Shown here in pieces: positions 49,512 through 51,677 of a DNA stretch of 51,677 nt. The stretch is from Elusimicrobia bacterium CG_4_9_14_3_um_filter_62_55 (GTDB taxonomy: Bacteria > Elusimicrobiota > Elusimicrobia > UBA1565), in assembly GCA_002790095.1 (NCBI GenBank), contig PFUL01000181.1:1-51677 (forward strand). The letters are read 5' to 3'. A program made the position numbers and the translations under genes. Position 1 is the stretch's first letter, and every line of letters starts with the position of its first letter. Below the pieces are notes generated by a model that worked only from the letters and a program-made list of their open reading frames with translations, made no database searches and was not told the origin of the DNA.

Positions 49512-49735
49512 GCCCGGGGCTATACCTACCTTGTCCAACCCCGCGCGTCGACTCCCGGGGACTTCTCGTGACCGGTCAGGTGGTGGGCTCCATTTCCCGC
49601 TTTGGGGGGGGGGATGTAGAGCGGCCGGTCTGAGGAGGTCGTCGCCGAGACCGAACCGGGACGCGCCGAGTCGGACGAAACGAGATCGCGGGGGCTTGCG
49701 AACACGCATGGGTTCGCAAGCCTTCGCCTTTTTTC
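49512..49735 (+). ncRNA. Candidate structured RNA of about 225 bases, family unassigned
   Basis: The region between a consensus-like promoter and an intrinsic terminator has no coding signal but folds well: GTCC (49533-49536) with GGAC (49673-49676), GCGCGT (49543-49548) with ACGCGC (49661-49666), CCCGG (49554-49558) with CCGGG (49656-49660), TCTCG (49564-49568) with CGAGA (49646-49650), and GACCGGTC (49570-49577) with GGCCGGTC (49623-49630, one G-U pair). The result is a long interrupted rod, an architecture and size compatible with 6S RNA, but without a sequence signature that I can name. A run of ten G (49604-49613) sits near the apical end. tmRNA, RNase P RNA and SRP RNA hallmarks are absent. 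Confidence 0.45.
49693..49734 (+). terminator. Strong Rho-independent terminator
   Basis: GGCTTGCGAAC (49693-49703) pairs perfectly over 11 bases with GTTCGCAAGCC (49712-49722) across an 8-base loop, followed after six bases by six T (49729-49734) and a further T-rich stretch. Confidence 0.75.
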
Positions 49736-49861
49736 AGTCCTCTTTTTTATTCGTTCCGGACCGGGCCAACGGACCCGTCGGCGATTGGGTCCTATACCCC
49801 TTACCCGATTCTGCTCAGCCGTTAGAATATAGCGAAACCCTTGTAATCTTCGGGATTGGCT

Positions 49862-49950
49862 GGAGAGCATCCATGGCCCGACCGTAATCGGGCGACACCC
49901 AGGGGAGTCTTGACGGCGCACGGGCGCCATCCGGGCTCTCCTATTTTATT
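49862..49950 (+). other. Structured leader before the lipoprotein gene, possible attenuator
   Basis: GGAGAGC (49862-49868) pairs with GCTCTCC (49935-49941); after a 4x4 internal loop ATGGC (49873-49877) pairs with GCCAT (49926-49930). Inside, CCCGA (49877-49881) and TCGGG (49888-49892) can form a hairpin, sharing one base with the ATGGC arm. The outer stem is followed directly by TATTTTATT, so it could end transcription or act as a leader structure. A TAGAAT box (49823-49828) lies upstream. No known riboswitch consensus fits. The rest of 49736-49861 and 49951-49966 shows nothing recognisable. Confidence 0.4.
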
Positions 49951-49966
49951 GGGGGTTAACACGGTT

Positions 49967-50671
49967 ATGAATCGATTTTTAAATTTCTTTTTCATCGCGG
50001 CTCTCGCGGGGGCGGTCTGCGCGTGCCGAAAAGAATCGCCCTCACCGAGAAAGGAAGCGCCGGCGCTCTCTGCGCCCGAAAAGGACGGCTTTACCCGTCC
50101 GAACGTGCCCGCCGCCGCCGAAGTCTCGGCCTCATCGGGAGCGGTTAAATTTTCGCTGAGCATGCCGACGACGGCCTATCACAAGGCCGACCACGCCATT
50201 TGGGTAAAGGTCTCGATGACCAATATCGGGACCGAGCCGCTGTTTATTTTCAGTAAGTCTCTCTTCGCGGGAGCGCCGGCCCTGATGAGCGTCGATCTAT
50301 GGAAGGTGGAAATTCAAGACGCCGGCGGTGAACGCGTCTATTACGAAGCTCCCATGCACCCCATTTCCGGAGATTGCGTTCCGGACTATAAGCGCCTGGA
50401 CCGGCGCGAACTCATGCGGAAGTATGCCAGGGATTTGGCGCCGGGCGCGACGGTTTCTACTCCGAGCGTTCCGGATTTAGGAGGCTGCCCCGATTCGCGG
50501 AGAGACACCCTCGGAGATTTCGGCCAAATCCCCGGGCTGTATCTTATCCCGGGGGGGCATCGAATTCGGGCCGTATTCGACCAGGTGCGTCCTTCCGGTA
50601 TATCCGGGGCTCCCGGGCCGGGCGAGGTTCGCGTTGAAACCCCATGGATGAATTTCGAGGTTTTGCCGTGA
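49967..50671 (+). CDS. Probable lipoprotein of unknown function
   Basis: The 234-residue product starts NRFLNFFFIAALAGAVCACR, a short signal peptide with a likely lipobox (VCAC), then a disordered Lys/Pro/Ser stretch to about residue 50. The folded part is a beta-rich Ig-like domain (KFSLSMPTTAYHKADHAIWV, then VSMTNIGTEPLFIFSKS), like the intracellular-proteinase-inhibitor or invasion-associated beta-sandwich folds with NIGTEPL typical of such domains. It ends RVETPWMNFEVLP. ATG 49967 is chosen because in-frame codons upstream encode no signal and lie in the structured leader. It is presumably exported by Sec and lipidated by the Lgt encoded at 26097. Confidence 0.65.
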   Translation: MNRFLNFFFIAALAGAVCACRKESPSPRKEAPALSAPEKDGFTRPNVPAAAEVSASSGAVKFSLSMPTTAYHKADHAIWVKVSMTNIGTEPLFIFSKSLFAGAPALMSVDLWKVEIQDAGGERVYYEAPMHPISGDCVPDYKRLDRRELMRKYARDLAPGATVSTPSVPDLGGCPDSRRDTLGDFGQIPGLYLIPGGHRIRAVFDQVRPSGISGAPGPGEVRVETPWMNFEVLP

Positions 50672-50763
50672 TCCGCTTACTATTGGCGCTTTCGCTGTTC
50701 TTCGGAAACTCTGCCTTTAGCCTGCAGACCCCGCATGATTACGATTGCGCAAGCGAGCCCTAA
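50668..50763 (+). CDS. Tiny ORF with a signal peptide, possibly a truncated gene
   Basis: GTG 50668 overlaps the lipoprotein stop (GTGA) and reads a textbook signal peptide, MIRLLLALSLFFGNSAFS, followed by only 13 residues before TAA at 50761-50763. The mature stub has one cysteine. The minus-strand peptidase gene starts its stop codon at this very point, so the original downstream part of this ORF may have been lost in a rearrangement. A genuine small secreted peptide cannot be excluded. Confidence 0.35.
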   Translation: MIRLLLALSLFFGNSAFSLQTPHDYDCASEP

Positions 50764-51677
50764 TCCTTCAGATACTTGAGCAAGTAGGTGAACTCGAGGG
50801 CTTTGCGCATCGCGGCCTGTTTGAGGTCGGCCGCGGCGGAATGTCCGCCCTCGATGTTCTCGTAGTACCAAACCCGGTGGTTGCGGCCGAGCATCTTCGC
50901 GACCATCTTGCGCGCATGCCCCGGATGAACGCGATCGTCCTTCGTCGAGGTGATGAAGAATATTTCCGGATAGCGCCGCTCTTTGTACCACAGCACGTTC
51001 TGATACGGCGAATACTTGCGGATAACTTCGCGCATCGCCGGATCGTCGGGATTGCCGTACTCGCCCATCCAACTCGCGCCCGCGAGTAGTTTGTTGTAGC
51101 GGAGCATGTCGAGCAGCGGAACCTGGCACACGACGGCGTTGAACAGTTTGGGCCTCTGCATGGCGACGGCGCCGACCAGCAGCCCGCCGTTGGAGCCTCC
51201 CATGATGCCCAAGCGGCGCGGGGAGGTGATGTTCTGATAAATCAAATCCTCCGCGACGGCGATGAAATCGTCGAAGGCCTTCTGGCGATTTTCCTTGAGC
51301 GCGGCGCGATGCCAGGCGGGACCGTACTCTCCGCCGCCGCGGATGTTCGCGAGAACGTAGACCCCGCCGCGTTCCAGCCACATCTTTCCCAGCGCCGCGT
51401 TGTAGCCCGGAGTCATCGAGGCCTCGAATCCTCCGTATCCGTAAAGGAGGGTCGGGTTCTTCCCGTCGAATTTCATGCCCTTTTGTCCGACGAGGAAATA
51501 GGGGATCGCCTCCCCGTCCTTGGAGACCGTGAAGAACTGCTGCACGTCCACGCCTGAAGCGTCGAATTTCGCCGGCAGGGCTTTGAGCAGTTCGGGTTCA
51601 AGAGCGCCTTCGCGCAGATGGAGCAGCGAGGTCGGCGTCAGGAAGTCGGTGTAGCCGAAGAAGATGTCGTTGGAGTA
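50760..51677 (-). CDS. Prolyl oligopeptidase (3' part; N-terminus outside window)
   Basis: The frame is open to the window edge; about 305 C-terminal residues are present, covering most of the alpha/beta-hydrolase domain and the end of the preceding linker (FGYTDFLTP). The catalytic serine is in MGGSNGGLL, the aspartate in STKDDRVHPGHARK and the histidine in IEGGHSAA, all in the S9A family context; LLYGYGGFEASMTPGYNA and GGVYVLANIRGGGEYG are also family signatures. S9A enzymes cleave after proline in short peptides. The seven-bladed propeller should lie beyond 51677. Whether it has a signal peptide cannot be seen here. Confidence 0.93.
   Translation of the reverse strand, partial: YSNDIFFGYTDFLTPTSLLHLREGALEPELLKALPAKFDASGVDVQQFFTVSKDGEAIPYFLVGQKGMKFDGKNPTLLYGYGGFEASMTPGYNAALGKMWLERGGVYVLANIRGGGEYGPAWHRAALKENRQKAFDDFIAVAEDLIYQNITSPRRLGIMGGSNGGLLVGAVAMQRPKLFNAVVCQVPLLDMLRYNKLLAGASWMGEYGNPDDPAMREVIRKYSPYQNVLWYKERRYPEIFFITSTKDDRVHPGHARKMVAKMLGRNHRVWYYENIEGGHSAAADLKQAAMRKALEFTYLLKYLKD

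Noticed and set aside
49570-49620. GGTCAGG and GGGATGTAG resembling SRP (4.5S) RNA fragments
   Set aside because: The essential GGAAGCAGCC-type internal loop is missing and the pairing does not match the SRP hairpin.
49710-49722. GGGTTCGCAAGCC resembling a tRNA T-arm
   Set aside because: The loop lacks the invariant A at position 58 and no acceptor or anticodon arms surround it; it is the 3' arm of a terminator.
49862-49941. GGAGAG...CTCTCC resembling a glycine riboswitch
   Set aside because: The core CCGAAGG/GCAA elements and the CTCTCAGG junction are absent, and the downstream gene is not glycine-related.

Overview
The window looks like a high-GC Gram-negative chromosome: outer-membrane barrels, signal peptides, a lipoprotein and lgt are all present. 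The large secreted proteins with carboxypeptidase-regulatory-like repeats and FlgD/type IX-like C-termini, each followed by a PorV-like gene, fit Elusimicrobiota or an FCB-related uncultured lineage. That placement is inference from gene content; no rRNA or tRNA gene was seen.

Bases 1-19641 are a surface/secretion island on the plus strand. A secreted multidomain protein (cut by the window start) overlaps a PorV/PorQ-type barrel gene. Then come a FecR-domain protein, an unassigned outer-membrane barrel, a stand-alone cyclic-nucleotide-binding domain protein, a 3580-residue secreted protein whose C-terminal third is a paralogue of the first one, and a second PorV-like gene. The cargo-PorV pair is thus duplicated and its members overlap by 1-4 bases. 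I read this as a type IX-like cargo/shuttle system with its own FecR/cNMP-binding accessory genes. Two minus-strand genes for unrecognised exported proteins follow (19638-21519), with GGCCTA sites clustered in both of their upstream regions.

Bases 21662-32952 are mostly plus-strand housekeeping genes: phosphohexomutase, enolase, an FtsB/DivIC-like protein and a glyoxalase II-like hydrolase; a HAD phosphatase, lgt and an RluD-type pseudouridine synthase; a convergent YdcF-like gene; proline dehydrogenase, threonine dehydrogenase and 2-amino-3-ketobutyrate CoA ligase; and a penicillin-binding/beta-lactamase-fold serine hydrolase.

Bases 33045-46868 are one nearly gapless minus-strand run of twelve genes: two zinc alcohol dehydrogenases, ribD, ribE, ribAB, ribH, nusB, a PaaI-like thioesterase, a sodium/solute symporter, a GT-C type membrane protein, ligA and purH. 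A class II aldolase is transcribed divergently from the first dehydrogenase.

Bases 47590-49480 are a lower-GC patch (about 50% in lines counted by hand, against roughly 65-70% in two counted lines elsewhere, though one ligA line also counted 50%). It has a near-consensus sigma-70 promoter and three small genes of no known system: an exported coiled-coil protein whose signal peptide is in another frame, a small Rossmann-like protein, and an orphan FliG-C-like domain. Next come about 490 non-coding bases with a likely structured RNA ending in an intrinsic terminator and a second folded leader, then a lipoprotein gene, a tiny secreted-peptide ORF and the 3' part of a prolyl oligopeptidase gene.

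Several genes at the head of transcription units have a -10-like hexamer only 5-9 bases before the start codon and no Shine-Dalgarno sequence, whereas genes inside operons often have good ones; this suggests leaderless transcripts.
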